DNA from: Hyphomonadaceae bacterium
Lineage (GTDB): Bacteria; Pseudomonadota; Alphaproteobacteria; Caulobacterales; Aquidulcibacteraceae
Direction of reading: 5' to 3'
Assembly (NCBI GenBank): GCA_016791365.1
Contig: JAEUMT010000058.1
Span: forward strand, 1 to 64,000
Length of the DNA stretch: 64,000 nt
Below, piece by piece: positions 17,606 to 26,714 of the stretch (the first letter of the stretch is position 1; the number at the start of each line of letters is the position of its first letter). A model generated the notes under the pieces. It was not told the DNA's origin and ran no database searches. It worked only from the letters and a program-made list of their open reading frames with translations. Position numbers and translations under genes: made by a program.

Positions 17606-20137
17606 GTGGCTGACGAAAACGATCCAGACCGGCCGGAGGACGATGCTCCGCCAGGTCCGCCGCAAGGCGACGATGAGGCGAGCCTTCCGCCGGAGGCGTT
17701 CGCGCCCGAACCCGCGCCCGAAGAAATGGTGCGCGAAACGCTGTTCGAAGAGGCCGCGCCCGAGCCCGAGCCCGAGCCCGAGCGGGAAATTGTGGCGGAG
17801 GCAGAGCTAGAGCCGGAAGTTGAACCGGAAGCGGAAGCCACCGCTGAACCGGCCCCACCGCCTCCGGAAATACTCCCGCCGGTCCCGGACGATCTGCCGA
17901 TCGCGGCCGCCGAGGCCCATGACGAACTCCCCGAGCCACCGCCCGCGCCGGTTGCGGCCGGTTCTTCCGAACCCGAGCTGCCGGCCAATTATTTCCGCGC
18001 CGCGGGCGATCCGGAAGAAGCACAAGAAGAACCGCCCGCGACTTTGATCGGCCGCTTGCGCGAACGCGTCCTCAGCACCGCGCAGGACATCCGCCGCGTC
18101 GTCGAACCCAAATGGGTCGCGTTCGCCGGCGCCGCGCGCGCTTTCGGCGGCGAGATGTGGCGCCGCATTCTCGGCATCAAGCGCCCGCGCAATGTGCGTG
18201 AAGCAGCCGTCTGGAGCGGTTGGCTCGCCGCCGGCACGGTCGCCGTCATCGTCGCATTCTTCGTCGCCATCACATGGGATTTGCCGTCGACGGACGATCT
18301 CTGGGAAGCGCGCCAAGGTCAGTCCGTTACTTTCCTGGATCGCAACGGCCACGTGATCCTGCGCGAAGGCGCGCAGAACGCCCCCCCTGTCGATCTTGCT
18401 TCGCTGCCGCCCTATGTGGCGCAAGCCTTCGTCGCGATTGAAGACAGACGCTTCTACGATCACTTCGGCGTCGATGTCGGCGGCATGATGCGCGCCGGGG
18501 CCGAGAACCTGCGCGCGGGTCGCGTCGTTCAGGGCGGCTCGACCATCACGCAGCAATTGGCGAAGAACCTCTTCCTCACCAATGACCGCACGTGGCGGCG
18601 CAAATTCCAGGAAATCGCCATGGCGATTTGGCTGGAGGGTCGCTTCGAAAAGCGCGAAATTCTCGCGCTCTATCTCAGTCGGGTTTACTTTGGCGCTGGC
18701 GCATACGGCATCGAAGCGGCCGCGGAGCGCTATTTCGACCGCCCTGCCCGCGAACTTACCCTGCTGCAGGCCGCGATGATCGCTGGACTTGTCAAAGCGC
18801 CATCTCGTCTCAATCCAGCTCGCCAAGATATCGCTGCGGCGCGCGATCGAGCGCGCACTGTGCTCGATGAGATGGTCAATATGCAGTTCATCAGCGCGGC
18901 CGAGCGCGATGCGGCGCTGCAAGAAGAACTCGTGATCAGTCGCCGCAACCCGGCGGGCGTGCTCTCCTATTATCGCGATTGGATCGATCCGCTGCTCAAC
19001 GATGTGATCGGCCAGCAGCGCGACGACTTCGTTGTCGAAACCACGCTCGACATCGCCGCACAGCGCGCCGGAGACGAGGCGGTGAACGCCGTATTGTCCG
19101 AGCAAGGCGAAGCGCGCCGCGTCAGCCAAGCTGCTCTTATTGCAATGGACGACGAAGGCGGCGTGCGCGCCATCGTTGGCGGGCGCGACTACGACCAGAG
19201 CCAGTTCAACCGCGCCACGCAAGCGCGCCGCCAGCCGGGCTCATCGTTCAAGTTCTTCATCTACCTCGCGGCCATGGAAAACGGTTTGACGCCGTGGAGC
19301 GTGCGCGAAGACGCGCCGATCACGATCAACATTCCAGGCCAACCATCGTGGACGCCAGGAAATTACACGAACGAATATCATGGCGCGACTGAGCTCACGC
19401 GCGCATTCGCGCTCTCCTACAACATGGTCGCGATCCGCGTGGCGAATGAGATCGGCGGTCAGAGTGTGATCGACGTTGCGCGTCGCTTGGGCGTGCGCTC
19501 ACCGCTCTCCAATTATCATTCCCTCGCACTCGGCGCGCAGGAAATCACGTTGCTTGAGATGACCCAGGCGTACGCGGCCATGGCGTCCGAAGGCTACAAC
19601 GTGCAGGCGCACGGCATCACGCGCATCCGCCGCGCCAGCAGCAACGAAACGGTTTGGGCGTTCCGGCAGGAAAACCGCGAACGTGTCATCGAAGAACGTC
19701 ACCTTCGCTACATGAACTACATGATGCGCCGCGTCGTCGACGCCGGCACCGGCACCGCCGCGCGCATCAGCGGCCGCCAGGTCGGCGGCAAAACCGGCAC
19801 CGGCAACGATTATCGCGACGCATGGTTCATCGGCTTTGTGCCTGGCCTGGTCGCAGGCGTCTGGACCGGCAACGACAACTTCACGGAAACCGGCCGCGTC
19901 ACCGGCGGTTCGCTTCCGACCGAAATCTGGGCGCGCTTTATGCCTACGGCGCTGCGCAACACGCCAACGCGCGAGCTCGAACTGCCTCGCGAAGAAGATT
20001 ACGACACCGGCGTTTCCGATCCTGAGGCGCCCGAGATCACAGCCGTCGGCGCGCCCATCGGCGCCGTCATTGGCGTGCCGCCCGTGACGCCGCCGGACAC
20101 CGAAGATCGCTCACTGGATTTCGGCCCCGAAGGCTAA
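17606..20137 (+). CDS. Class A penicillin-binding protein with long acidic cytoplasmic tail
   Basis: Bifunctional peptidoglycan synthase of 843 residues. The first ~200 residues are cytoplasmic, rich in Pro, Glu and Ala (including an EPEPEPEPE run). A membrane helix follows (WLAAGTVAVIVAFFVAITW). The GT51 glycosyltransferase domain has EDRRFYDHFG and GGSTITQQLAKNLFL. The transpeptidase domain has SSFK (Ser about 546), SYN (SYNMVAI) and KTGTG (from about 729). It starts with GTG after GGAGG. Caulobacter PbpC also has a long cytoplasmic tail that binds bactofilin. A bactofilin gene is present at 45.5 kb, but equivalence is only an inference. Confidence 0.93.
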   Translation: MADENDPDRPEDDAPPGPPQGDDEASLPPEAFAPEPAPEEMVRETLFEEAAPEPEPEPEREIVAEAELEPEVEPEAEATAEPAPPPPEILPPVPDDLPIAAAEAHDELPEPPPAPVAAGSSEPELPANYFRAAGDPEEAQEEPPATLIGRLRERVLSTAQDIRRVVEPKWVAFAGAARAFGGEMWRRILGIKRPRNVREAAVWSGWLAAGTVAVIVAFFVAITWDLPSTDDLWEARQGQSVTFLDRNGHVILREGAQNAPPVDLASLPPYVAQAFVAIEDRRFYDHFGVDVGGMMRAGAENLRAGRVVQGGSTITQQLAKNLFLTNDRTWRRKFQEIAMAIWLEGRFEKREILALYLSRVYFGAGAYGIEAAAERYFDRPARELTLLQAAMIAGLVKAPSRLNPARQDIAAARDRARTVLDEMVNMQFISAAERDAALQEELVISRRNPAGVLSYYRDWIDPLLNDVIGQQRDDFVVETTLDIAAQRAGDEAVNAVLSEQGEARRVSQAALIAMDDEGGVRAIVGGRDYDQSQFNRATQARRQPGSSFKFFIYLAAMENGLTPWSVREDAPITINIPGQPSWTPGNYTNEYHGATELTRAFALSYNMVAIRVANEIGGQSVIDVARRLGVRSPLSNYHSLALGAQEITLLEMTQAYAAMASEGYNVQAHGITRIRRASSNETVWAFRQENRERVIEERHLRYMNYMMRRVVDAGTGTAARISGRQVGGKTGTGNDYRDAWFIGFVPGLVAGVWTGNDNFTETGRVTGGSLPTEIWARFMPTALRNTPTRELELPREEDYDTGVSDPEAPEITAVGAPIGAVIGVPPVTPPDTEDRSLDFGPEG

Positions 20138-20207
20138 ACCTCACCCAATCCGGCTTCCGTATCGGCGCGCGTACGGCCATGATCGCGCGAAACGACGGAG
20201 CGCGCCG

Positions 20208-20768
20208 ATGCAATGGATCAATACAAAAGACGGATACGGCTGGCTCTCGATCACACTGCACTGGCTCGCCGCCATCGGAATCATCCTGCTGCTCACCACG
20301 GGTTTCCGGGCGGACTTTGCCGGCGAAGCTGGCGACCGCGCCGCGCGCTCGGCGCTGATGGGCTGGCACGTCGGCCTCGGCGCCACCTTCGCGCTGATCC
20401 TTCTCGCCCGCGTCTTCGCCAGCTATGCGCAACCCAGACCAACCGCGCCTGAACAAGCGCCGGCGCTCAAATTCCTTTCAGCCGCCACGCACCAGGCGCT
20501 GCTGCTCGCGATCCTCGTCCAAGTAATCTCCGGCCCGCTTGCTGTCTGGTCAGGCGGGCGTGCGGTCAACGTGTTTGACATCTTCGCGATCCCGAGCCCA
20601 TTCGCCGAGCGCAATGAGGGCGTTCACGAATTCGCCGAGCTCATGCACGCCATCGGCCGTTGGACGATCGTCGGCGCGCTCGGCCTGCACGTTCTCGGCG
20701 CCTTGAAACACGCGCTCATTGATCGCGACGGCGTGTTGATGCGCATGATACGCCCCGCGAAAGGGTAG
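20208..20768 (+). CDS. Cytochrome b561
   Basis: A 186-residue, four-helix membrane cytochrome b. It has histidines in the expected places: TLHWLAAIGI, LMGWHVGLGATF, HEFAELMHAIG and GLHVLGALKHALIDRDGVL. Members pass electrons between quinol and periplasmic or membrane acceptors. The ATG is preceded by GGAG. It is followed after three bases by a MAPEG gene, so the two may be cotranscribed. Confidence 0.92.
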   Translation: MQWINTKDGYGWLSITLHWLAAIGIILLLTTGFRADFAGEAGDRAARSALMGWHVGLGATFALILLARVFASYAQPRPTAPEQAPALKFLSAATHQALLLAILVQVISGPLAVWSGGRAVNVFDIFAIPSPFAERNEGVHEFAELMHAIGRWTIVGALGLHVLGALKHALIDRDGVLMRMIRPAKG

Positions 20769-20771
20769 CGC

Positions 20772-21248
20772 GTGGATATGCTCATGTTCGCGGCGCTGCC
20801 GGCCGACTGGCGTGCGCACTATTCGCTTGGGCCCGATGACGTTGGCCCTGTTCTGCTGTTCACGCTGTGGGCGGTCGTGCTGGTGTTGCTGCTTGCAATG
20901 GCGCGCATGTGGGCGGCCATCAAGCACAAACGCACGTTCAACACCTTCAAGCCAACCGGAGACACCGAGACGCTTGACGCGTTCTCCCGCGCGCATATGA
21001 ACACGGTCGAAAACCTGCCGATCTTCGCCGTGGTTCACCTCAGCGCCGCGTATCTGACCGACGATCCGGCGATCCCGATTTTGGGCATGGTCGTCCTGGC
21101 GGCGCGCGTCCTTCAATCGGTGATGCACATCGCTTCCCGCAGCAACGCCGCCGTCACGGTGCGCGCCGTACTGCAATTCACGCAGATCGTTTGCTTTGCG
21201 TGGCTTGGTTTCATCGCGCTGAGCCAAGCGCCTCAAGTCGTTTACTAG
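20772..21248 (+). CDS. MAPEG family membrane protein
   Basis: A 158-residue protein with about four membrane helices. The conserved segment AFSRAHMNTVENLPIFAVVHLSAAY carries the ENLPIFA motif of MAPEG (membrane-associated eicosanoid and glutathione metabolism) proteins. The bacterial members are mostly of unknown substrate. The start is GTG at 20772, with AAGGGTAGC ahead of it. An ATG two codons later at 20778 is equally plausible. Its stop overlaps that of the convergent metallopeptidase gene in CTAG (21245-21248). Confidence 0.85.
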   Translation: MDMLMFAALPADWRAHYSLGPDDVGPVLLFTLWAVVLVLLLAMARMWAAIKHKRTFNTFKPTGDTETLDAFSRAHMNTVENLPIFAVVHLSAAYLTDDPAIPILGMVVLAARVLQSVMHIASRSNAAVTVRAVLQFTQIVCFAWLGFIALSQAPQVVY

Positions 21249-21988
21249 CGCGCCATACCCACGGCGTGCAGTTTGCAGCCGTTCTCATGCAGCCAATCGC
21301 GGCCGGCCGAATAGTCCGGGATGCACTTGGCGACGCACGCCCAGAACCGGCGCGAGTGATTCATCTCTTTCAGATGCGCCACTTCGTGCGCGGCGAGATA
21401 GTCGAGCACGAATGGCGGCGCCATGACCACGCGCCAGGAGAATGACAACACGCCATCGACGGAGCACGAGCCCCACCGCGAGCGCAGTTCCTTGACCTGA
21501 ATACGCTCAGGCTTGACGCCGAGCGTAATGGAATGCGTCGCCACACGGTCGATCAAATCGGTCCGCGCCTGGTCTTTCAGATAACGCAGCACGCGCCCTT
21601 CAAAGAGCGCGACGTCGGGCGCCTGCACCACCAAGCGCGGCAGCAGATCTTCCTCGATCCACGCCGGCTTGCGGCCATGCTTGTAAACCAGTTCGTGCTC
21701 GACGCCGCGCAGCGGCACAAACGAGCCTGGCGCCAGCGAAATCCCCCGCGGCAGGCGCGACAATTCCTGCGCGATCCAGCCGGCGCGCTCACTTGCGAAT
21801 TGCGCCGCATGCTTCAAGTGCCGCTTCGACGGCGCCGTCGCGATCGCTTCACGCCGCGTCGGATCGATGCGCACAGAAATATGACGCGCGCGCGGATTTA
21901 CGATCAGCTTCACCGGGACGCGGCGGCCATCGATCGTTTCGATCTCGGTTTGACCCGGTTCGACCTTCTGTCGCGAATCGGAGCGCAT
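21245..21988 (-). CDS. YgjP-like (DUF45) zinc metallopeptidase
   Basis: A protein of about 247 residues with the YgjP/WLM-type zinc site HEVAHLKEMNHSRRFW, where HExxH is followed by the third histidine. The preceding strand RIQVKELRSRWGSCSVDGVLSFSWRVVMAPPFVLDYLAAHE is the family core. The C-terminus RDWLHENGCKLHA is also usual. No signal peptide was seen, so it is cytosolic. The start is uncertain: the ATG at 21988 has no good Shine-Dalgarno and a GTG at 22003 is possible. The open frame continues to 22324, but that overlaps the divergent GFA gene. Confidence 0.85.
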   Translation of the reverse strand: MRSDSRQKVEPGQTEIETIDGRRVPVKLIVNPRARHISVRIDPTRREAIATAPSKRHLKHAAQFASERAGWIAQELSRLPRGISLAPGSFVPLRGVEHELVYKHGRKPAWIEEDLLPRLVVQAPDVALFEGRVLRYLKDQARTDLIDRVATHSITLGVKPERIQVKELRSRWGSCSVDGVLSFSWRVVMAPPFVLDYLAAHEVAHLKEMNHSRRFWACVAKCIPDYSAGRDWLHENGCKLHAVGMAR

Positions 21989-22060
21989 ACGGAAGAATCT
22001 CACGTCGGACCGATTCACGCGACCCGCCGCTTCGCTTAAGCTGCGCAGGAAGGTGAGAAC

Positions 22061-22453
22061 ATGCCCCTCTATCGTGGATCGTGTCACTGCGGCGGCGTCC
22101 AATTCCAAATCGATGCCGAAATCACTGATATTTATACGTGCGATTGCTCGCTCTGCGCCAAGAAAAACGCGCTGATGACAACCGTGGCTGATGACAGGTT
22201 CACACTCAACGCGGGCGAGGACAAGCTCACGCTCTATCAGTGGAACACAAAAATCGCGCGCCACTATTTCTGCGGCGTCTGCGGCATCTATCCGTTTCAC
22301 CGCAAACGCTCGATGCCCGATCACTACGGCGTCAACGTGCGCTGTCTGGCCGACTTCGACGCCGACGCCATCCCCGTTCGCCGCGCGGAAGGGAAGACGA
22401 TGACGTTGGTTGAAGAGAATGACGCCGCCGGCTGGTCAGGCCCAAAACCCTAA
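22061..22453 (+). CDS. GFA family (CENP-V/Gfa) zinc protein
   Basis: A 130-residue protein with the GFA fold: GSCHCGGVQFQI at the start, CDCSLCAKKNAL next, and YFCGVCGIYPFHRKRSMP in the middle. These cysteines form the structural and catalytic zinc sites. The family is named for glutathione-dependent formaldehyde activation, but most members have unknown substrates, and no formaldehyde dehydrogenase gene is nearby. The ATG follows GGAAGGTGA. It converges on the PHA depolymerase gene across a large palindrome. Confidence 0.9.
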   Translation: MPLYRGSCHCGGVQFQIDAEITDIYTCDCSLCAKKNALMTTVADDRFTLNAGEDKLTLYQWNTKIARHYFCGVCGIYPFHRKRSMPDHYGVNVRCLADFDADAIPVRRAEGKTMTLVEENDAAGWSGPKP

Positions 22454-22457
22454 CGTC

Positions 22458-22607
22458 CACCCATTCCCGGGGCTTCGCGGAACGCGGAGAGCCAGGGACC
22501 CATAAACACGTTTGCTTGTAGGCAGGCCGAAACAGCAGCCCGCACTCGCGTCCATGCGTGTTTATGGGTCCCGGACTGAACGCTACGCGTTCATCCGGGA
22601 ATGGGTG
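22458..22607. repeat. 150-base nested palindromic repeat
   Basis: Outer arms CACCCATTCCCGG (22458-22470) and CCGGGAATGGGTG (22595-22607) are perfect. Intermediate arms GAACGCG (22480-22486) / CGCGTTC (22586-22592) and inner arms GGGACCCATAAACACG (22495-22510) / CGTGTTTATGGGTCCC (22557-22572) are also perfect. The whole 3' junction between gfa and phaZ is this element. It resembles dispersed palindromic repeats of Caulobacterales-like genomes and could fold into one long stem that ends transcription from both sides. Confidence 0.8.
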
Positions 22608-22612
22608 AAAGT

Positions 22613-23902
22613 CTAATCCTGCCCCACGACGCGCAATTTCCGCACGCCGCGCGAGGCGTTCGAGTGGAAGCTCCGCATGAACTCACGCACGCGCGGGTAG
22701 ATTTCCGTGCGGAAGCGACGGCCCGAGAAAACGCCGTAGTGCCCCACACCCGGTTGGATGTAGTCGCGGCGCATCTGCTCTGGAATGTTCACGCAAATAT
22801 CGTGCGCGGCCTGGGTTTGGCCGATGCCGGAAATGTCGTCGTTCTCGCCTTCGACCGTCAGCAACGCCGTCTTGGTGATCCTCGCGGGATCCACATTGCG
22901 GCCCCGGTGCTTCATCGTGCCGTTGGCGAGCGTGTATTCCTGGAACACCTCGACCAGCGTCTGGATGTAAAACTCTTCCGAGAGATCCATCACCGCGAGA
23001 TATTCATCGTAGAATTCGCGGTGCTTGTCGGCGCTGTCGCCGTCGCCCTTCACGAGATTCTGGAAGTACGAATTGTGCGCATCGACGTGCCGCGACAGAT
23101 TCATACCCATGAAGCTCGCGAGTTGAAGGAAGCCCGGATACACACGGCGGAATGCGCCGGGATATAGCCCCGGCACTGTGTGGATCATGTTGGTCTTGAA
23201 CCAATCGATGTCGCGCTTTTCCGCGAGCAGGTTCGGCGCCGTCGGTGATTTTCGCGCGTCAATCGGCGAGCCCATGATCGTCATCGTCGCCGGCGTGCAC
23301 GGATCGTCCTCGTCAGCCATCAGCGCGACAGCCGCAAGCACAGCAGGTCCGGGCTGACAAACCGCGACGACATGCGTTTGCGGTCCGAGCGAACGCAGCA
23401 TGCCCATGATATGATCGATGTAATCGTTGAGGTCGAAGCGCCCGGCGATCACCGGCACCATGCGCGCATCGGCCCAGTCGGTGACATAAACTTCGTGGTC
23501 CGGCAAAAACGAATTCACGGTGTCACGCAACAGCGTCGCGTAGTGGCCGGACATCGGCGCCACGATCAGCACCGTCGGATCGACGCGCTCGCCGCGCGCG
23601 GCTTTCAGCGCGGCAGGGTCGCGTTCAAAATGCAGCATGCCGCACCACGGCGTCGACCAGACGCTCTTCGGCGTCACGCCGATCTCGACATCGTTGATTG
23701 TCGTCGTCGGCAAATTCCAAACCGGTTTGCGGTAGCGGCGCGTCATTGACTCGAAGAGGTCTGCCGCGGCGGCCGCCGTACGGCCCGCTTCGGTGTCACC
23801 CATTGGATTGAGCGGCGATCGCAGCATCGACGATTGCATCAGGGCGGCGATGCGCAGCGGCGCGACCGACATGTGGCCGAGTTCATAAAGCGAATAGAGC
23901 AT
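22613..23902 (-). CDS. phaZ: Intracellular polyhydroxyalkanoate depolymerase PhaZ
   Basis: A 429-residue enzyme that hydrolyses stored polyhydroxybutyrate. It begins MLYSLYELGHMSVAPLR, the standard family N-terminus. It carries PTVLIVAPMSGHYATLLRDTV and VYVTDWADARMVPV, and the lipase-box-like segment VVAVCQPGPAVLAAV. In that segment cysteine (about 182) replaces the usual serine, as known for intracellular PhaZ. The C-terminal histidine region is QPGVGHYGVFSGRRFR. The ATG at 23902 has GAAGGG upstream. No PHA synthase or phasin gene is in the window. The 240-base gap upstream (23903-24142) contains no gene I can support. Confidence 0.95.
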   Translation of the reverse strand: MLYSLYELGHMSVAPLRIAALMQSSMLRSPLNPMGDTEAGRTAAAAADLFESMTRRYRKPVWNLPTTTINDVEIGVTPKSVWSTPWCGMLHFERDPAALKAARGERVDPTVLIVAPMSGHYATLLRDTVNSFLPDHEVYVTDWADARMVPVIAGRFDLNDYIDHIMGMLRSLGPQTHVVAVCQPGPAVLAAVALMADEDDPCTPATMTIMGSPIDARKSPTAPNLLAEKRDIDWFKTNMIHTVPGLYPGAFRRVYPGFLQLASFMGMNLSRHVDAHNSYFQNLVKGDGDSADKHREFYDEYLAVMDLSEEFYIQTLVEVFQEYTLANGTMKHRGRNVDPARITKTALLTVEGENDDISGIGQTQAAHDICVNIPEQMRRDYIQPGVGHYGVFSGRRFRTEIYPRVREFMRSFHSNASRGVRKLRVVGQD

Positions 23903-24142
23903 GCGAGCCCTTCTGCTGCGGCGCAGCAACCCGGCGGGATGATGCGCGTCGCTCTGTTTCCAACAAGCTAAGACAACTCAGCAGGCGAGCGTTTCGCACT
24001 GCAGCGCCAGACTGGCGACTACGCCTAAAGTCTTAACCGGTTCCCCCAAGGCCAGGCTCAGCGCCTGACCGCTTCCGTGTCACAACTGTAATGGGAGCAG
24101 CCCGCCGCGCAATACGGCCGCGCTTCACATAATCGTGGAACC

Positions 24143-24844
24143 TCAGCTCCGCTCCAGCCCTGCCGCGATGCAAGCCGCGATATTCTGCGGCGACACAGGA
24201 ACGAGCGGGCTCTGCGGGTTCAGCGGATCGGCCCTATTCATCGTCTGGATGATCGAAACCGTCCGCCAATTGCGGTCCAATACGTAGAGCAGCGACGAGT
24301 GATCGACGTTGTATTGATCCGCCGGCGCGCCCGGGATCGGCGCCTTAGAGTGATGCACCTGGAAAGCGCGCGCCGCCGCATCGATTTGCTCGCGCGAGCC
24401 GCTCAGCCCCACCAGCCCGCGCGGAAAGCCCTCCGTGTGCGCGTACTCGCCCATACGTTGCGGCGTATCGCGCTCAGGATCGACGGTCACGAGGATTGGC
24501 TGCACGTCATAGCCGTTTGGTTCGGCCAACGCCTCGGCGAGGGTGTACATGCTGGTCGGGCAAATATCCGGGCAGTGGGTGAAGCCGAAATACATGACCG
24601 CCGGCGCCCCCGCGAAATCGGCTTGCGTGATGCGGGCGCCATTGGCGTCGACAAGATCGATCGGCCCGCCGACGCCGTCGGCGTTTTCAATGATGCAATC
24701 GCGCGGCACGGCCGTCGCTTGGCGGCCGAGGCCATTGGTGCCCACAAGCAACATGGCGCCCAGGGCGGCAAGACCGGCCACCGCAATCGCGGGTACGACT
24801 GCGCCAGTCAGATTTCGGCGCGGCGTTTCGACGGGCTCTGGCAT
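24143..24844 (-). CDS. SCO1/SenC family copper chaperone
   Basis: A 233-residue protein with one N-terminal membrane helix (VVPAIAVAGLAALGAMLLVG) and a thioredoxin-like periplasmic domain. The copper-binding CPDIC is in FGFTHCPDICPTSM and the third ligand His is in YNVDHSSLLYVLD. SCO proteins insert copper into the CuA site of cytochrome oxidase or act as thiol reductases. No oxidase genes are next to it. The ATG at 24844 is chosen because the family begins just before the membrane helix. The longer upstream frame is not supported. Confidence 0.93.
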   Translation of the reverse strand: MPEPVETPRRNLTGAVVPAIAVAGLAALGAMLLVGTNGLGRQATAVPRDCIIENADGVGGPIDLVDANGARITQADFAGAPAVMYFGFTHCPDICPTSMYTLAEALAEPNGYDVQPILVTVDPERDTPQRMGEYAHTEGFPRGLVGLSGSREQIDAAARAFQVHHSKAPIPGAPADQYNVDHSSLLYVLDRNWRTVSIIQTMNRADPLNPQSPLVPVSPQNIAACIAAGLERS

Positions 24845-24959
24845 GGCCCAAGCTAGAAGGCCGGTCCGGCGCCTTAGCAACGCGGCGCGATCGCACAGGG
24901 GGCGCAATGCCGCAGGCAATGCTTGAGCATTTCAACGAATTTGCGCATGTGGCGTTTGC

Positions 24960-25736
24960 ATGAAATTGCAGCGCACGCCTCTCATCGCGGTCGCGACCAT
25001 CATCGGCCTTTTCGCCGCGACGGCGCTGTTTTTGCTGCCCCGCATGCAAAGTCACGACGCACCGTGCGCCGTGCACGAGTTTGAAAACTCCCGCTTCATC
25101 GTCTGCACCTATGACGCGCGGCGCCAGGACATGCGCCTCTATTCGCGCGCGCCCGCGGGCGGCTATTTGCGCAGCTTCGAGGGCATGCAGCGCGAACTTG
25201 GCGCTGAGGCGGCGCGTGTGCGCTTCGCCATGAACGCCGGCATGTTCAATGAAGCCGGCGCGCCGATCGGGCTCTACGTCGAAAATGGCGACGAACAGAA
25301 ATCGATTTCACTCACGGACGGACCTGGCAATTTTCACCTGAAACCGAACGGCGTCTTCTGGCAGGGCCAGGACAACACGCTCCACATTGAGGTGTCCGAG
25401 GACTACGCCGTCGCCGCACATGAACCGCGTTGGGCGACGCAGTCGGGGCCGATGCTGCTGATCAACGGCGACCTGCACCCGCGCATCGCCAACGACGGCG
25501 TCTCACGCTTCATCCGCAACGGCGTCGGCCTGCGTGACCAGCACACGGCCTACTTCGTCATCAGCTCAGGCTTTGTTTCCTTCGGACGCTTTGCGCGCTT
25601 CTTTCGCGACGAGCTTCACTGCCGCGACGCGCTCTTTCTTGACGGCACGGTCTCAAGTCTATGGGCGCCCTCGGTCGGACGCTATGACGACAACCACGAG
25701 CTTGGGCCCATGGTCGTCGTCATGGAGCGCCGTTAG
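24960..25736 (+). CDS. Phosphodiester glycosidase-like (DUF2233) protein
   Basis: A 258-residue exported protein. An N-terminal signal or membrane helix (TPLIAVATIIGLFAATALFLL) precedes the DUF2233/NAGPA-like domain. The recognisable blocks are ARVRFAMNAGMFNEAGAPIGLYVENGDE, then KPNGVFWQ, ATQSGPMLLINGDLHP and the end DALFLDGTVSSLWAP. Homologues remove sugars from phosphodiesters (uncovering enzyme) or are uncharacterised YigE-like proteins. It is divergent from the SCO1 gene. Its stop overlaps that of the convergent DUF6607 gene (TTAG, 25733-25736). Confidence 0.87.
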   Translation: MKLQRTPLIAVATIIGLFAATALFLLPRMQSHDAPCAVHEFENSRFIVCTYDARRQDMRLYSRAPAGGYLRSFEGMQRELGAEAARVRFAMNAGMFNEAGAPIGLYVENGDEQKSISLTDGPGNFHLKPNGVFWQGQDNTLHIEVSEDYAVAAHEPRWATQSGPMLLINGDLHPRIANDGVSRFIRNGVGLRDQHTAYFVISSGFVSFGRFARFFRDELHCRDALFLDGTVSSLWAPSVGRYDDNHELGPMVVVMERR

Positions 25737-26704
25737 GCGTTCTGACTTGTCGCCTGCAGGATCGTCGTGCGTGCTTCGGCCAATGCAGGCGCAGTCTGGA
25801 TTTCGTCCGAATGAATGCGATCAGCGAGGCCCATCAGCGCCGGGCCGGTGACGGCGCCAGCGGATGCTTCTTCTTCGACCCACACGCCGCGGCTGCGCGC
25901 AATCGCTTCGTCCCACGCATTACGGACGCCGCCCCAATATTCGGCTGTGTCAGCCCAATAGGAGTCAGCCGCCGATACCTGGTATTCGTTGAAGCGGTCG
26001 TATGTATTGACGACATCCTCGTGCACGATCGCAACCGCCTGGCCGTCGCGCGTGCCGACCTTTTCATTGTCCTGCTCATGCACCCAGCCCGCGGGCGTCA
26101 GCGCATGACGGTTGATCGAACGGTAACGATCATACGGAGGATTGCGGATCGCATCGCGGCGCGCGAGCGGGCGCGAGGTCTCGCCGCTCGTCCACATCGC
26201 GCGGCCGTTCGCATAATCCCAGCGGCCAACGCCGCCATAACGCGGCGAGTCATCGGTTTGCCAAACCGTTTGCGACCAGGCGCCGCGACGATCCGCGCTC
26301 GAGACGTTCGCGACCGACCAATAATTGCGGCGGTCATACACGAGCACCGTGCGCGGCTGATATTTCCAATCCTGACGCCAATGCTTGATCACGAAGGTTT
26401 GGCCTTCCGCCTCCGCCACCAGCAAATGCTGCAGCATGATGAACTCGCCGGTATCGCCGATCACGCGCACGCTCTCAAAGCCGCCGCTCGTCTTCGGTTC
26501 GAGCGGCGTGTAATCGCTCACAAAAGCCGTGGTTTCGTTGAAATCGAAGCGCACGCGATAATCGCCCGCCATCGCTAGAATGGACTGGCGATCGCGTTCG
26601 ATCGCTGAGACGCGGCCGCTTTGCGCCAACGCCGGAGTCGCCGCGGCCAGGCCCGCGCCAGCCAAAGCCAGCATCGAAGCGCGACGGGTAATCGGCAAAG
26701 TCAT
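25733..26704 (-). CDS. DUF6607-like exported protein (Tat signal) paired with TonB receptor
   Basis: A 323-residue protein with a signal peptide that looks Tat-like (TRRASMLALAGAGLAAATPALAQ). The mature part is rich in Trp, Tyr and Asp, with repeated motifs such as HWRQDWKYQPRTVLVYDRRNYW and WSQTVWQTDDSPRYGGVGRWDY. Proteins of this type usually lie directly downstream of TonB-dependent receptors, as here (10 bases after the receptor stop). No catalytic motif was recognised. It could be a surface or periplasmic partner in uptake. The ATG at 26704 follows GAGGAGAG, so the longer frame is rejected. Confidence 0.75.
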   Translation of the reverse strand: MTLPITRRASMLALAGAGLAAATPALAQSGRVSAIERDRQSILAMAGDYRVRFDFNETTAFVSDYTPLEPKTSGGFESVRVIGDTGEFIMLQHLLVAEAEGQTFVIKHWRQDWKYQPRTVLVYDRRNYWSVANVSSADRRGAWSQTVWQTDDSPRYGGVGRWDYANGRAMWTSGETSRPLARRDAIRNPPYDRYRSINRHALTPAGWVHEQDNEKVGTRDGQAVAIVHEDVVNTYDRFNEYQVSAADSYWADTAEYWGGVRNAWDEAIARSRGVWVEEEASAGAVTGPALMGLADRIHSDEIQTAPALAEARTTILQATSQNA

Positions 26705-26714
26705 CAGTCTCTCC

